Assembly (NCBI GenBank): GCA_900322175.1
Contig: ONYZ01000052.1
Location: 1 to 33,882 of the forward strand
Length of the DNA: 33,882 bases
Reading direction: 5' to 3'
Origin: an uncultured Prevotella sp.
Lineage (GTDB): Bacteria; Bacteroidota; Bacteroidia; Bacteroidales; Bacteroidaceae
The position numbers and the translations under genes were made by a program. Of this stretch, positions 1 to 6,374 are shown piece by piece (the stretch's first letter is position 1; every line of letters starts with the position of its first letter). Below the pieces are notes generated by a model, which did no database searches, had not been told where the DNA came from, and worked only from the letters and a program-made list of their open reading frames with translations.

Positions 1-94
1 CGCGGCGGACACCTTTGCCTCTGGCTGGACGCTTCCCGCTATAAGGGCACGTTGGGGACTCTCACCCGTTAGAATACGTTCGTGCTGGACGAAC
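1..94 (-). ncRNA. 5' end of a group IIC-like intron (continues past left edge)
   Basis: Read on the minus strand this stretch contains GGGTGAGAGTCCC (55-67), then AAC, a GAAG, AGCC, GCAA and GGTGTCCG, in the order and spacing I recall for domain I of the Oceanobacillus iheyensis group IIC intron. It starts a few nucleotides after a terminator hairpin, the usual target of group IIC introns. By alignment the intron would begin near 94 with GTTCG, not the usual GTGYG, so the exact 5' boundary is uncertain. The reverse transcriptase/maturase, if present, lies outside the window. No protein is called here, although two short forward frames are open. Confidence 0.68.
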
Positions 95-99
95 TAGAA

Positions 100-130
100 A
101 ACAGGTGCTCCCAATAAGGAAACACCTGTT
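100..130 (-). terminator. Rho-independent terminator of the ferredoxin gene
   Basis: Perfect 8-bp inverted repeat AACAGGTG/CACCTGTT with a 15-nt loop, 22 nt past the ferredoxin stop codon. On the minus strand it is followed by TTTTCTA, so the U tract is short and appears cut by the intron-like sequence that follows. Confidence 0.75.
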
Positions 131-152
131 AGATTGTCTTATGTCCTAAATA

Positions 153-320
153 TTAGGGAAGGCTGATAGCCTCAGAAGGACAAACACTTGCACAAGTACC
201 ACACTCTGTGCAGAGATCAGGGTTGATAGAATACTTCTCACCCTCAGAAATTGCCTCTACTGGGCACTCGCCCTGACATGTACCGCAAGCGATGCAGTCG
301 TCACCAATTACATATGCCAT
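153..320 (-). CDS. 2x[4Fe-4S] ferredoxin, 55 aa
   Basis: A small gene encoding a bacterial-type ferredoxin, a soluble cytoplasmic electron carrier for low-potential redox enzymes. The translation holds two clusters of the CxxCxxC...CP type: C9-x2-C12-x2-C15-x3-C19-P and C37-x2-C40-x2-C43-x3-C47-P, each binding one 4Fe-4S cluster. The length is normal for the clostridial type. The ATG at 318-320 lies about 50 nt downstream of a clear -7 box. The gene is monocistronic and ends in a hairpin terminator. It diverges from porT. The family is certain; the redox partner cannot be told from sequence. Confidence 0.96.
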   Translation of the reverse strand: MAYVIGDDCIACGTCQGECPVEAISEGEKYSINPDLCTECGTCASVCPSEAISLP

Positions 321-372
321 AATTCGTAATCTATTAAATTGTTAATAATATAAATACTCACTTTGAGTGATG

Positions 373-405
373 CAAAGGTACAACTTATTTTCGAAATATA
401 CCAAA
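373..405 (-). promoter_or_regulatory. Promoter of the ferredoxin gene
   Basis: On the minus strand TTTG (402-405), 21 nt, then TACCTTTG (373-380). This matches the Bacteroidetes sigma-ABfr consensus TTTG/TAnnTTTG. Confidence 0.85.
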
Positions 406-491
406 CTTTAGGTATCTTTTTTAGTAATTTATACATTGTCAAAATAAGATTTTACATAATAAGATAGCGATTTTTGCGTTATTATAAAGGT

Positions 492-1199
492 ATGAAAATT
501 AGAATTCTATCTATTATAACAGCTATATGTATCGCAACTGGATGTATGGCACAAATACGACACGCGATTCAGCACAAGCCGTATATCGACTTGCGCCCTA
601 TGCACTTTGGTATCTCAGTGGGCATGAATATGCAGGATATTGAGTTTGATAGCGAAGCACCAATTGTGTGCGATGCCGATAGATGGAATTCAGGATTATC
701 AGTAGGTGTACTGGCAGACATGCGACTATCAAATCATCTGAACCTGCGTATAACACCCACCATGCACTTTGGTTCTAAACATCTGATGTTAAAGAATACA
801 GGAGTTCTAGATACAGAGGGAAGACCTATACCAGAGACTCAGGATATGAAGAATACATATCTGTCTGTCCCCGTAGATATTAAATTCTCTGCCCAGAGAT
901 GGAACAACATCCGTCCATACATGCTGGCAGGTTTAAGTCCAATGATGAATCTAACCAGTAAGAATCAGGATATAATACAACTAAAGCGTACTGACCTGAT
1001 GATTGAGTTGGGACTGGGATGCGACCTGTATCTGCCTTTCTTCAAGTTTATACCAGAACTAAAGTTTTGCTATGGATTGGGCAACAGGATAGACAAAAGC
1101 CATGTATCCGACTTGAAGGACGACAATAAAAAAACGTATGCCAACGCTATCAATAGCGGGCATACGAAGATGATTGTATTATCGTTCTACTTCGAATAA
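492..1199 (+). CDS. porT: PorT-family outer-membrane beta-barrel protein (type IX secretion/gliding)
   Basis: A 235-aa protein starting MKIRILSIITAICIATG, a signal peptide, then IDLRPMHFGISVGMN, typical of PorT/SprT proteins. These are predicted 8-strand outer-membrane barrels needed for type IX secretion. Alternating hydrophobic segments and an aromatic C-terminus (VLSFYFE) fit a barrel. I chose the ATG at 492, not one at 474, because the earlier one adds six residues before the signal peptide and overlaps a weak promoter-like tttttgcg stretch. The gene is convergent with the 5'-nucleotidase pair, and the two stop codons abut at 1199/1200. The GH53 enzyme at 5023 has a plausible type IX tail and could be a substrate. 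Confidence 0.82.
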   Translation: MKIRILSIITAICIATGCMAQIRHAIQHKPYIDLRPMHFGISVGMNMQDIEFDSEAPIVCDADRWNSGLSVGVLADMRLSNHLNLRITPTMHFGSKHLMLKNTGVLDTEGRPIPETQDMKNTYLSVPVDIKFSAQRWNNIRPYMLAGLSPMMNLTSKNQDIIQLKRTDLMIELGLGCDLYLPFFKFIPELKFCYGLGNRIDKSHVSDLKDDNKKTYANAINSGHTKMIVLSFYFE

Positions 1200-2042
1200 C
1201 TACTTCTCGAACGTCAGAACCAGTTTGCCGATAAACACACCGTGCTTACCATTCTGATCGTCAGGAACCATCTTTCCGGTCTTATCAGGTGCATACTCAA
1301 GAGTAGGCATATAGGTATGAGTATGCCCTCCCAATACCAAATCGCACCCCTCTATCTCCTTAATAAACTGCTGGTCGGGATATTCAGATATCTGCCAGCC
1401 CAGATGAGAGATACATATCACAACATCACACTTTTCCTGCTTGCGCAGAATATTAATATACTTTTTGGATATCTCAACTGGATCGAGGTATTTCACACCC
1501 TCACAGTTCTTATTCGACACAAGTCCTTTTATAGGAGCACCAAGCGCATAGACTCCAATCTTAAGTCCATTGCGATTAAGAGTGATGTAGTCTTTGACAA
1601 GACCCTCGCATGGAGTTCCTGTGAAATCATAATTTGAACAGACTATTGGGAAGTTGGCCATACGAAACAAACGTGCCATATTCTCAAGTCCAAAGTCGAA
1701 CTCGTGATTGCCGATAGTGACAGCATCATAGCCCATATAGTTCATCAATCCGACTTCGACCTCACCCTTAAATATAGTGTAGAAGCCAGATCCCTGTGAG
1801 AAATCGCCAGAATCGAAGAATAACAAATCAGGATTCTGCTTTCGCTCCTCCTTAATCATGCTTATACGACGCAAGAATCCGCCACGACCGGCCAGATCTT
1901 TATTGTCAAGATTCTCATTAAGAGGCATAATACACGAGTGAGTATCGTTGGTATGGAGTATCACCAACTGTTTCTTGGACTTTGCACTTGCCGAAACAAC
2001 TGCCACAAGTGCTATAAATATTATAAGGTGTAATCTACGCAT
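1200..2042 (-). CDS. Metallophosphatase domain of a split 5'-nucleotidase (UshA-type N-domain)
   Basis: A 280-aa exported protein (signal peptide MRRLHLIIFIALVAVVSASA) with the full calcineurin-like metallophosphoesterase motif set: LHTNDTHS, FDSGDF, GNHEFDFG, ISHLGW and GGHTHT. These ligate two metal ions and would hydrolyse nucleotide or related phosphate esters in the periplasm. In UshA-type enzymes this domain is fused to a C-terminal substrate-binding domain. Here that domain is the separate gene 3 nt upstream in the operon (2046-2810), so both products probably act together. Domain order in the operon is the reverse of the fused enzyme. Substrate is not predictable; 5'-nucleotides, UDP-sugars and NAD are options. 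Confidence 0.9.
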   Translation of the reverse strand: MRRLHLIIFIALVAVVSASAKSKKQLVILHTNDTHSCIMPLNENLDNKDLAGRGGFLRRISMIKEERKQNPDLLFFDSGDFSQGSGFYTIFKGEVEVGLMNYMGYDAVTIGNHEFDFGLENMARLFRMANFPIVCSNYDFTGTPCEGLVKDYITLNRNGLKIGVYALGAPIKGLVSNKNCEGVKYLDPVEISKKYINILRKQEKCDVVICISHLGWQISEYPDQQFIKEIEGCDLVLGGHTHTYMPTLEYAPDKTGKMVPDDQNGKHGVFIGKLVLTFEK

Positions 2043-2045
2043 AAC

Positions 2046-2810
2046 TTACTGAATTTTTATTCTACCTTCTACCTGTGAATCAACTATCACGCCACGAGCC
2101 TGATGATCCTTGAAATAGTTCATAATAAGGAATCGGGTGTTGTTACTCTTCTCATTAGGAGCAATAATGTTAGTTCCCTCTCGGAGTACTGGCATACCAT
2201 CATTGCCCTCGATAAGATAATTGATGGTAGCCACGCGATACTCAGCCTTTGGATCAATTTCCTTGCCATGAAGCTTGCTTGAAATGAGTTTTCCATCTTC
2301 AGTAATCACCAACTCTACGCCATGACTTACACCCTCGCCTCCCCTATGGGCTATCTGACGGAACAATGTAAGCATCTGTTCGCCTGTAAGGGTGATGAAA
2401 CATATCTTGTTTTCAAAAGGAGCCACATCAAGCACATCTCCATAGGTAACATTGCCTTTAGTAAGGTCGGCACGGATACCCCCCATGTTATATATGCCGA
2501 GAACTGGATTTTCGTTATAATCCTTAGCAGACCAAACTAGAATATCAGCCAAGAGATTAGAAAGATTACTCTCAGGACGATCGGCATGCATATTCCTAGC
2601 AACCACACCAACTATCGGTCCCATAATACTATCGTTAACCCGTTTAAAGGGTTCTAGAAACTTAACAGCACGCTCATCAGGTTTCTTATCATAGCGACTA
2701 TCCACTATCAAGCGAGTACGCTCCACACTAGTAAGTTGATAATGCTTAGGTGCACACCCAACTATCATCAACGAGGCCAAAGAAGCATAAATAATACGTC
2801 TTATATTCAT
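2046..2810 (-). CDS. 5'-nucleotidase C-terminal domain lipoprotein
   Basis: A 254-aa protein homologous to the C-terminal, substrate-specificity domain of UshA-type 5'-nucleotidases. Recognisable stretches are ESNLSNLLADIL, YNMGGIRADL and APFENKICFITLTGEQ. The start is the ATG at 2808-2810: it gives a lipoprotein signal (MNIRRIIYASLASLMIVGC) and lies about 20 nt from the -7 box, whereas the longer frame upstream covers the promoter. The Cys after IVG is the likely lipidation site. It lacks metal-site motifs and so should need the metallophosphatase encoded 3 nt downstream. The pair looks like a two-polypeptide version of one enzyme, which I believe is common in Bacteroidetes. Confidence 0.88.
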   Translation of the reverse strand: MNIRRIIYASLASLMIVGCAPKHYQLTSVERTRLIVDSRYDKKPDERAVKFLEPFKRVNDSIMGPIVGVVARNMHADRPESNLSNLLADILVWSAKDYNENPVLGIYNMGGIRADLTKGNVTYGDVLDVAPFENKICFITLTGEQMLTLFRQIAHRGGEGVSHGVELVITEDGKLISSKLHGKEIDPKAEYRVATINYLIEGNDGMPVLREGTNIIAPNEKSNNTRFLIMNYFKDHQARGVIVDSQVEGRIKIQ

Positions 2811-2830
2811 AATTTGTTGTTTTAATGGTG

Positions 2831-2838
2831 CAAAAATA
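2831..2838 (-). promoter_or_regulatory. -7 box for the 5'-nucleotidase operon
   Basis: TATTTTTG on the minus strand, 20 nt upstream of the ATG at 2810. No clear -33 TTTG at standard spacing. Confidence 0.65.
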
Positions 2839-2880
2839 CAAAAAATATCCGAAATATTTCTTCGAAACAAAAAAAAGTTG

Positions 2881-2888
2881 TACCTTTG
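2881..2888 (+). promoter_or_regulatory. -7 box for rplS
   Basis: TACCTTTG followed by CACC, giving a predicted 5' leader of roughly 90 nt. It is divergent from the 5'-nucleotidase promoter, with about 42 bp between the two -7 boxes. Confidence 0.8.
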
Positions 2889-2939
2889 CACCCGCTTTTC
2901 GGCGTAATCGCTGGCAGGAAGTAACGAGAGGCCTGTTAT

Positions 2940-2960
2940 GTTGCGTTGGAACGATACAAC
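2940..2960 (+). promoter_or_regulatory. Hairpin in the rplS leader
   Basis: GTTG-CGT-TGGA-ACG-ATA-CAAC folds into a stem with one 3-nt bulge, 22 nt upstream of the rplS start. The leader also holds GGCAGG/CCTGTT complementarity around 2922-2937. This may be a ribosomal-protein leader used for autoregulation, but I do not recognise it as a defined family. Confidence 0.4.
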
Positions 2961-2982
2961 AATTTAATTATTTAAAAGTACA

Positions 2983-3324
2983 ATGGATTTAATTAAAGTT
3001 GCTGAAGAAGCATTTGCAACCGGCAAGAAGTTCCCAGAGTTCAAGGCTGGTGACACTATCACTGTCGCTTACAAAATTATTATCCAGCTCTATCGTGGTG
3101 TAGTAATTAAGATTGCTGGTCACGGAGACAAGAAGCGCTTCACTGTTCGCAAGATGTCAGGTACAATTGGTGTAGAGCGTATCTTCCCAATCGAGTCTCC
3201 GAACATTGAGAGCATCGAGGTCAACAAGGTTGGTAAGGTTCGCCGTGCTAAGCTTTACTATCTGCGCAAGCTCACTGGTAAGGCTGCTCGCATCAAGGAG
3301 AAGCGCCACAACGTTGGTGAATAA
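2983..3324 (+). CDS. rplS: 50S ribosomal protein L19, with a 6-residue internal deletion
   Basis: A 113-aa L19 protein. The core runs from [12 protein letters not shown] through [23 protein letters not shown] and VERIFP to [23 protein letters not shown]. Compared with E. coli L19 (VWVVEGSKKRLQAFEGVVI), the segment reads [13 protein letters not shown]. Six residues corresponding to EGSKKR are absent between I33 and I34 (around 3079-3084), an in-frame loss of 18 nt. That loop is near-universal in L19. The gene is otherwise intact with its own promoter, leader and terminator. Either the loop is dispensable in this lineage or the assembly has dropped 18 nt. L19 sits at the 30S-50S interface. Confidence 0.97.
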   Translation: MDLIKVAEEAFATGKKFPEFKAGDTITVAYKIIIQLYRGVVIKIAGHGDKKRFTVRKMSGTIGVERIFPIESPNIESIEVNKVGKVRRAKLYYLRKLTGKAARIKEKRHNVGE

Positions 3325-3330
3325 AAAAGG

Positions 3331-3370
3331 AAAAAAGAGGCTGCGCCCAAGTGTGCAAGCCTCTTTTTTT
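3331..3370 (+). terminator. rplS terminator, possibly bidirectional
   Basis: 12-bp stem AAAAAAGAGGCT/AGCCTCTTTTTT with a 15-nt loop and a T run to 3370. The matching A run on the left gives a U tract on the minus strand too, so it can also end the convergent 50-aa gene, whose stop codon overlaps the T run. Confidence 0.92.
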
Positions 3371-3521
3371 ATTCCCCATGCAAGGCATTCTGGAATTCTT
3401 CCCAACTCTGGAACCCAGCCAAAAGCGAGAGACGGTCGAGCGTCTTCTTATCAGGTTTTCTCAAGATCTCCTTCTCTACTGCCTCAAGCAGTTTTCTAAG
3501 CGCCAAACGTTTCTTTTCCAT
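3369..3521 (-). CDS. Small conserved-looking protein, 50 aa
   Basis: The product starts MEKKRLALRKLLEAVEKEIL and continues RKPDKKTLDRLSLLAGFQSWEEFQNALHGE. It is charged, predicted all-helical, and has no signal or membrane segment. I recall similar unnamed short proteins in Bacteroides and Prevotella but no function. The ATG at 3521 is preferred over a longer frame to 3611 because the upstream part is low-complexity and covers both divergent promoters. It shares a compact divergent promoter region with the AICAR formyltransferase gene. It is real on grounds of its own -7 box, codon pattern and a precise end on the shared terminator. Confidence 0.72.
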   Translation of the reverse strand: MEKKRLALRKLLEAVEKEILRKPDKKTLDRLSLLAGFQSWEEFQNALHGE

Positions 3522-3539
3522 ATTATTAAAAATTTGCTG

Positions 3540-3547
3540 CAAATTTA
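3540..3547 (-). promoter_or_regulatory. -7 box for the 50-aa gene
   Basis: TAAATTTG on the minus strand, 18 nt upstream of the ATG. It lies between the -33 and -7 regions of the divergent promoter, so the two promoters overlap and may exclude each other. Confidence 0.65.
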
Positions 3548-3560
3548 CAAAAATATTTTG

Positions 3561-3568
3561 TACCTTTG
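3561..3568 (+). promoter_or_regulatory. -7 box for the AICAR formyltransferase gene
   Basis: TACCTTTG followed by CACAC; a TTTG at 3533-3536 is 24 nt upstream. The predicted leader is only about 20 nt, which fixes the start codon at 3596. Confidence 0.78.
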
Positions 3569-3595
3569 CACACAGAAATAGAAAATATCGCAAAA

Positions 3596-4780
3596 ATGAA
3601 AGAATTAGCACTCAAGTACGGATGTAATCCCAATCAGAAGCCCTCACGCATCTTTATGACTGAGGGCGAGCTACCCATCGAAGTTATCAACGGCCGTCCT
3701 GGATATATCAACTTCCTTGACGCATTCAATGCATGGCAGCTTGTAAAAGAGCTTAAAGCTGCAACTGGATTGCCTACAGCAGCATCGTTCAAGCACGTAA
3801 GTCCTGCAGGAGCAGCTGTAGGACTGCCTCTGAGCGACACACTGAAGAAGATATACTTTGTTGACGATGTAAAGGACCTCGACGAGAGTCCTATCGCTTG
3901 TGCATACGCTAGAGCACGTGGTGCCGACCGTATGTCGAGCTATGGCGACTTTGTAGCTCTGTCTGACACCTGCGACGCAACAACAGCCAAGTTGCTTAAG
4001 CGCGAGGTAAGCGATGGTGTGATTGCACCCGACTTTACTCCAGAGGCTATAGAGATACTGAAGGACAAGCGCAAGGGAACATACAATGTAATCAAGATTG
4101 ATCCTACATACGTGCCTGAGCCAATCGAGCGCAAGCAGGTATTCGGCATCACATTCGAACAGGGTCGCAACGAGATCAAACTCGATGACGATGCACTCTT
4201 CGAGAATATGCCTACACAGAACAAGACCTTTAGTCCTGAAGCTAAGCGCGATCTGATCATCGCACTGATTACACTGAAATACACTCAGAGTAACTCTGTT
4301 TGCTACGTTAAGGATGGTCAGGCCATTGGTATCGGAGCAGGCCAGCAGAGCCGTATCCACTGCACACGTCTGGCTGGAAACAAGGCAGATATATGGTGGT
4401 TGCGCCAGCATCCAAAGGTAATGAACCTACCATTCATCGACAATATCCGTCGTGCTGATCGCGATAACACCATCGATGTATATATCTCAGAGGATCACGA
4501 CGATGTACTACGCGATGGCACATGGCAGATGTTCTTCAAGGAGAAGCCCGAGATACTCACTATGGAGGAGAAAAAGGAGTGGATAGCAAAGAACACTAAA
4601 GTAGCCCTGGGTTCTGACGCATTCTTCCCATTTGGCGACAATATTGAGCGAGCTCATAAGAGTGGCGTAGAGTTTATCGCCCAGGCTGGTGGCTCAGTTC
4701 GCGATGACAATGTTATCGAGACCTGCGATAAGTATGGTATTGCAATGGCGTTTACTGGTGTACGTCTGTTCCATCATTAA
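3596..4780 (+). CDS. Stand-alone AICAR formyltransferase (PurH C-terminal domain only)
   Basis: A 394-aa phosphoribosylaminoimidazolecarboxamide formyltransferase. It transfers a formyl group from 10-formyl-THF to AICAR in purine synthesis. SFKHVSPAGAAVG carries the catalytic Lys-His pair (K66, H67). SNSVCYVKDGQAIGIGAGQQSR and the C-terminal AFTGVRLFHH are further hallmarks of the transformylase domain. The IMP cyclohydrolase (MGS-like) domain found at the N-terminus of PurH is absent, and the protein starts directly at the transformylase fold. A separate cyclohydrolase or a full PurH must exist elsewhere. The upstream ATG at 3566 is rejected because it lies inside the -7 box. Confidence 0.9.
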   Translation: MKELALKYGCNPNQKPSRIFMTEGELPIEVINGRPGYINFLDAFNAWQLVKELKAATGLPTAASFKHVSPAGAAVGLPLSDTLKKIYFVDDVKDLDESPIACAYARARGADRMSSYGDFVALSDTCDATTAKLLKREVSDGVIAPDFTPEAIEILKDKRKGTYNVIKIDPTYVPEPIERKQVFGITFEQGRNEIKLDDDALFENMPTQNKTFSPEAKRDLIIALITLKYTQSNSVCYVKDGQAIGIGAGQQSRIHCTRLAGNKADIWWLRQHPKVMNLPFIDNIRRADRDNTIDVYISEDHDDVLRDGTWQMFFKEKPEILTMEEKKEWIAKNTKVALGSDAFFPFGDNIERAHKSGVEFIAQAGGSVRDDNVIETCDKYGIAMAFTGVRLFHH

Positions 4781-4796
4781 AGATTAAACATTAAAT
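4776..4796 (+). repeat. ATTAAAC/ATTAAAG heptamer spacer, copy 1
   Basis: ATTAAAGATTAAACATTAAA overlaps the AICAR formyltransferase stop codon. It recurs on the minus strand at 14194-14230 and, with one change, at 8831-8866. All three lie just upstream of a downstream gene within a transcription unit. Confidence 0.6.
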
Positions 4797-4806
4797 TTCA
4801 GATTTA

Positions 4807-4995
4807 ATGGACGATTTTCAGAACATTCTTGAGAACGGCATCAACTTCGGACGTGGAGGTGACAAGCCGAAAGACGATGGCAAAGTAAAAACCAAAGCCA
4901 AAAAGAAAAAGTATATCACTGGTGCTCACGGTAGCGGCTCTGCTCGTCAGAAAGCCAAATACCGTGAGCAGCGGGCAAACCGTCATAAGAAATAA
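4807..4995 (+). CDS. Hypothetical small basic protein, 62 aa
   Basis: I do not recognise this protein. It begins with a short acidic/hydrophobic segment (MDDFQNILENGINFGRGG). After that it is rich in Lys and Arg (VKTKAKKKKYITGAHGSGSARQKAKYREQRANRHKK), with no membrane segment. The basic, Gly/Ser-containing tail suggests RNA or ribosome binding, but that is inference. The gene starts 26 nt after the AICAR formyltransferase stop, with no separate promoter visible, so it is probably cotranscribed. A minus-strand frame of similar length over the same bases has no start signal and is rejected. Confidence 0.65.
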   Translation: MDDFQNILENGINFGRGGDKPKDDGKVKTKAKKKKYITGAHGSGSARQKAKYREQRANRHKK

Positions 4996-5022
4996 TAGTA
5001 ACAATTTAATATCCTAGAAAAA

Positions 5023-6291
5023 ATGAAACTACTAAAACTACTATTAATTATAGCCCTACTCTGCAGCACGAACACCCTTTGTGCTCAGAAGTATGTAGGT
5101 GGCGACATCTCTGTATTGAAAAGCTACGAAGACAATAACGTAGAATACTACGACGAACAAGGCGCCAAGATAGACGATGTGCTGAAATATATGAAAAGCG
5201 ATACAGTGGGATGGAATGCCCAGCGCGTACGTTTATTCGTAAATCCCAACCAAAAAGCTCCTGATGGGAAAAAAGATGCACAGGTTTGTCAAGACATAGA
5301 CTATGTGATAGCACTCTGCAAGCGTATTAAGGAAGAAGGGTTTGCTCTAATGCTAGATTTTCACTACAGCGACACTTGGGCTGATCCATCTAACCAATGG
5401 ACACCTGCAGCATGGACTACACTATCCAATGAAGAACTGCTACAGAAGATATACGACTATACCAAAGAGTGCTTGGAGAAACTAGTGGAAGCAGGAGCAA
5501 CGCCTGACTTCATACAGACAGGCAACGAGATTTCATACGGTATGCTTTGGGGAAAATATAACAGCAAAACATACATTTGCTATTCAAACTCTTCAGAATC
5601 AAACTGGACACGTTTCAAGAACCTGCTAACACAGGCCACCAAGGCTTGCAGAGAGGTTTGTCCAGAGGCCAAGATCATCATTCATTCAGAGCGTTCAGGC
5701 GATGGAAATGCACTGAAAGACTATTTTACACGTTTAGCCAGTATCGATTACGATATAATCGGACTGTCATATTACCCATTCTGGCATAAATCACTATCTA
5801 CACTTGCCAGCAACTTAAAGATGCTAGCTAATGATTTTTCAGATAAAAAAGTTCAAATTGTAGAAACTGCCTACTACTATCAGTGGCAGCCTGAAAAGGG
5901 GAAAGGTATAGATTATGATTTCCAAAGCACCTGGCCCATTTCGCCTGAAGGTCAAGCTGCTTATACAAAAGCACTCATAGAGGAGTTAAACAAGCACAGC
6001 AATGTAAACGGACTTTATTGGTGGTTCCCAGAAGAAAATGGCAATGGTCCTGACAGTAAAGTCCTTACAGGATGGGTGAATCGTGGCTTATGGGACAATA
6101 ATACACATAAAGCACTGCCAGCTCTCTACGAGCTAAAGAACTTCAACAATGCGAGTTCTGGTATCAACAATTTACGATCTGATACAGAGGAGCCTACTTG
6201 TTGGTATACTCTTTGTGGCCGCAAATTAAGCAAGAAGCCTGTAGCGAAAGGCATTTATGTGGCTAATAAAAGAAAAATCATAGTTGACTAA
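5023..6291 (+). CDS. Secreted GH53 endo-beta-1,4-galactanase
   Basis: A 422-aa glycoside hydrolase of family GH53, which cuts beta-1,4-galactan side chains of pectin (arabinogalactan I). Residues 1-22 form a signal peptide ending CAQ. The (beta/alpha)8 domain begins at GGDISVLKSYED and includes VRLFVNP and LMLDFHYSDTWADP. The acid/base is E169 in QTGNEISYGMLW and the nucleophile E281 in VQIVETAYYYQW. The last 30 residues (CWYTLCGRKLSKKPVAKGIY...) resemble the short C-terminal sorting tails of Prevotella type IX secretion cargo. No SusC/D pair lies nearby, so it is not in a canonical polysaccharide locus. It is convergent with tolC across a perfect hairpin. Confidence 0.93.
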   Translation: MKLLKLLLIIALLCSTNTLCAQKYVGGDISVLKSYEDNNVEYYDEQGAKIDDVLKYMKSDTVGWNAQRVRLFVNPNQKAPDGKKDAQVCQDIDYVIALCKRIKEEGFALMLDFHYSDTWADPSNQWTPAAWTTLSNEELLQKIYDYTKECLEKLVEAGATPDFIQTGNEISYGMLWGKYNSKTYICYSNSSESNWTRFKNLLTQATKACREVCPEAKIIIHSERSGDGNALKDYFTRLASIDYDIIGLSYYPFWHKSLSTLASNLKMLANDFSDKKVQIVETAYYYQWQPEKGKGIDYDFQSTWPISPEGQAAYTKALIEELNKHSNVNGLYWWFPEENGNGPDSKVLTGWVNRGLWDNNTHKALPALYELKNFNNASSGINNLRSDTEEPTCWYTLCGRKLSKKPVAKGIYVANKRKIIVD

Positions 6292-6318
6292 TTTGTGTTG
6301 CAGGGTTTGCAATATAAA

Positions 6319-6354
6319 TTTCGGGGCTTGAAACATATATTTCAAGCCCCGAAA
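6319..6354. terminator. Bidirectional terminator between GH53 and TolC genes
   Basis: Perfect 15-bp inverted repeat TTTCGGGGCTTGAAA with a 6-nt loop (CATATA), midway between two convergent genes. T/A runs at the ends are only 3 nt. Confidence 0.8.
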
Positions 6355-6374
6355 CATAAAATAGCTAACTTATA

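Noticed and set aside
1-152. Short plus-strand open frames at the left edge as the end of a protein gene
   Set aside because: Two frames are open at once, which fits non-coding sequence, and the minus strand matches a group II intron domain.
3671-4411. 246-codon minus-strand frame inside the AICAR formyltransferase gene
   Set aside because: Cys/Leu-rich composition typical of antisense shadows; the plus-strand gene has all catalytic motifs.
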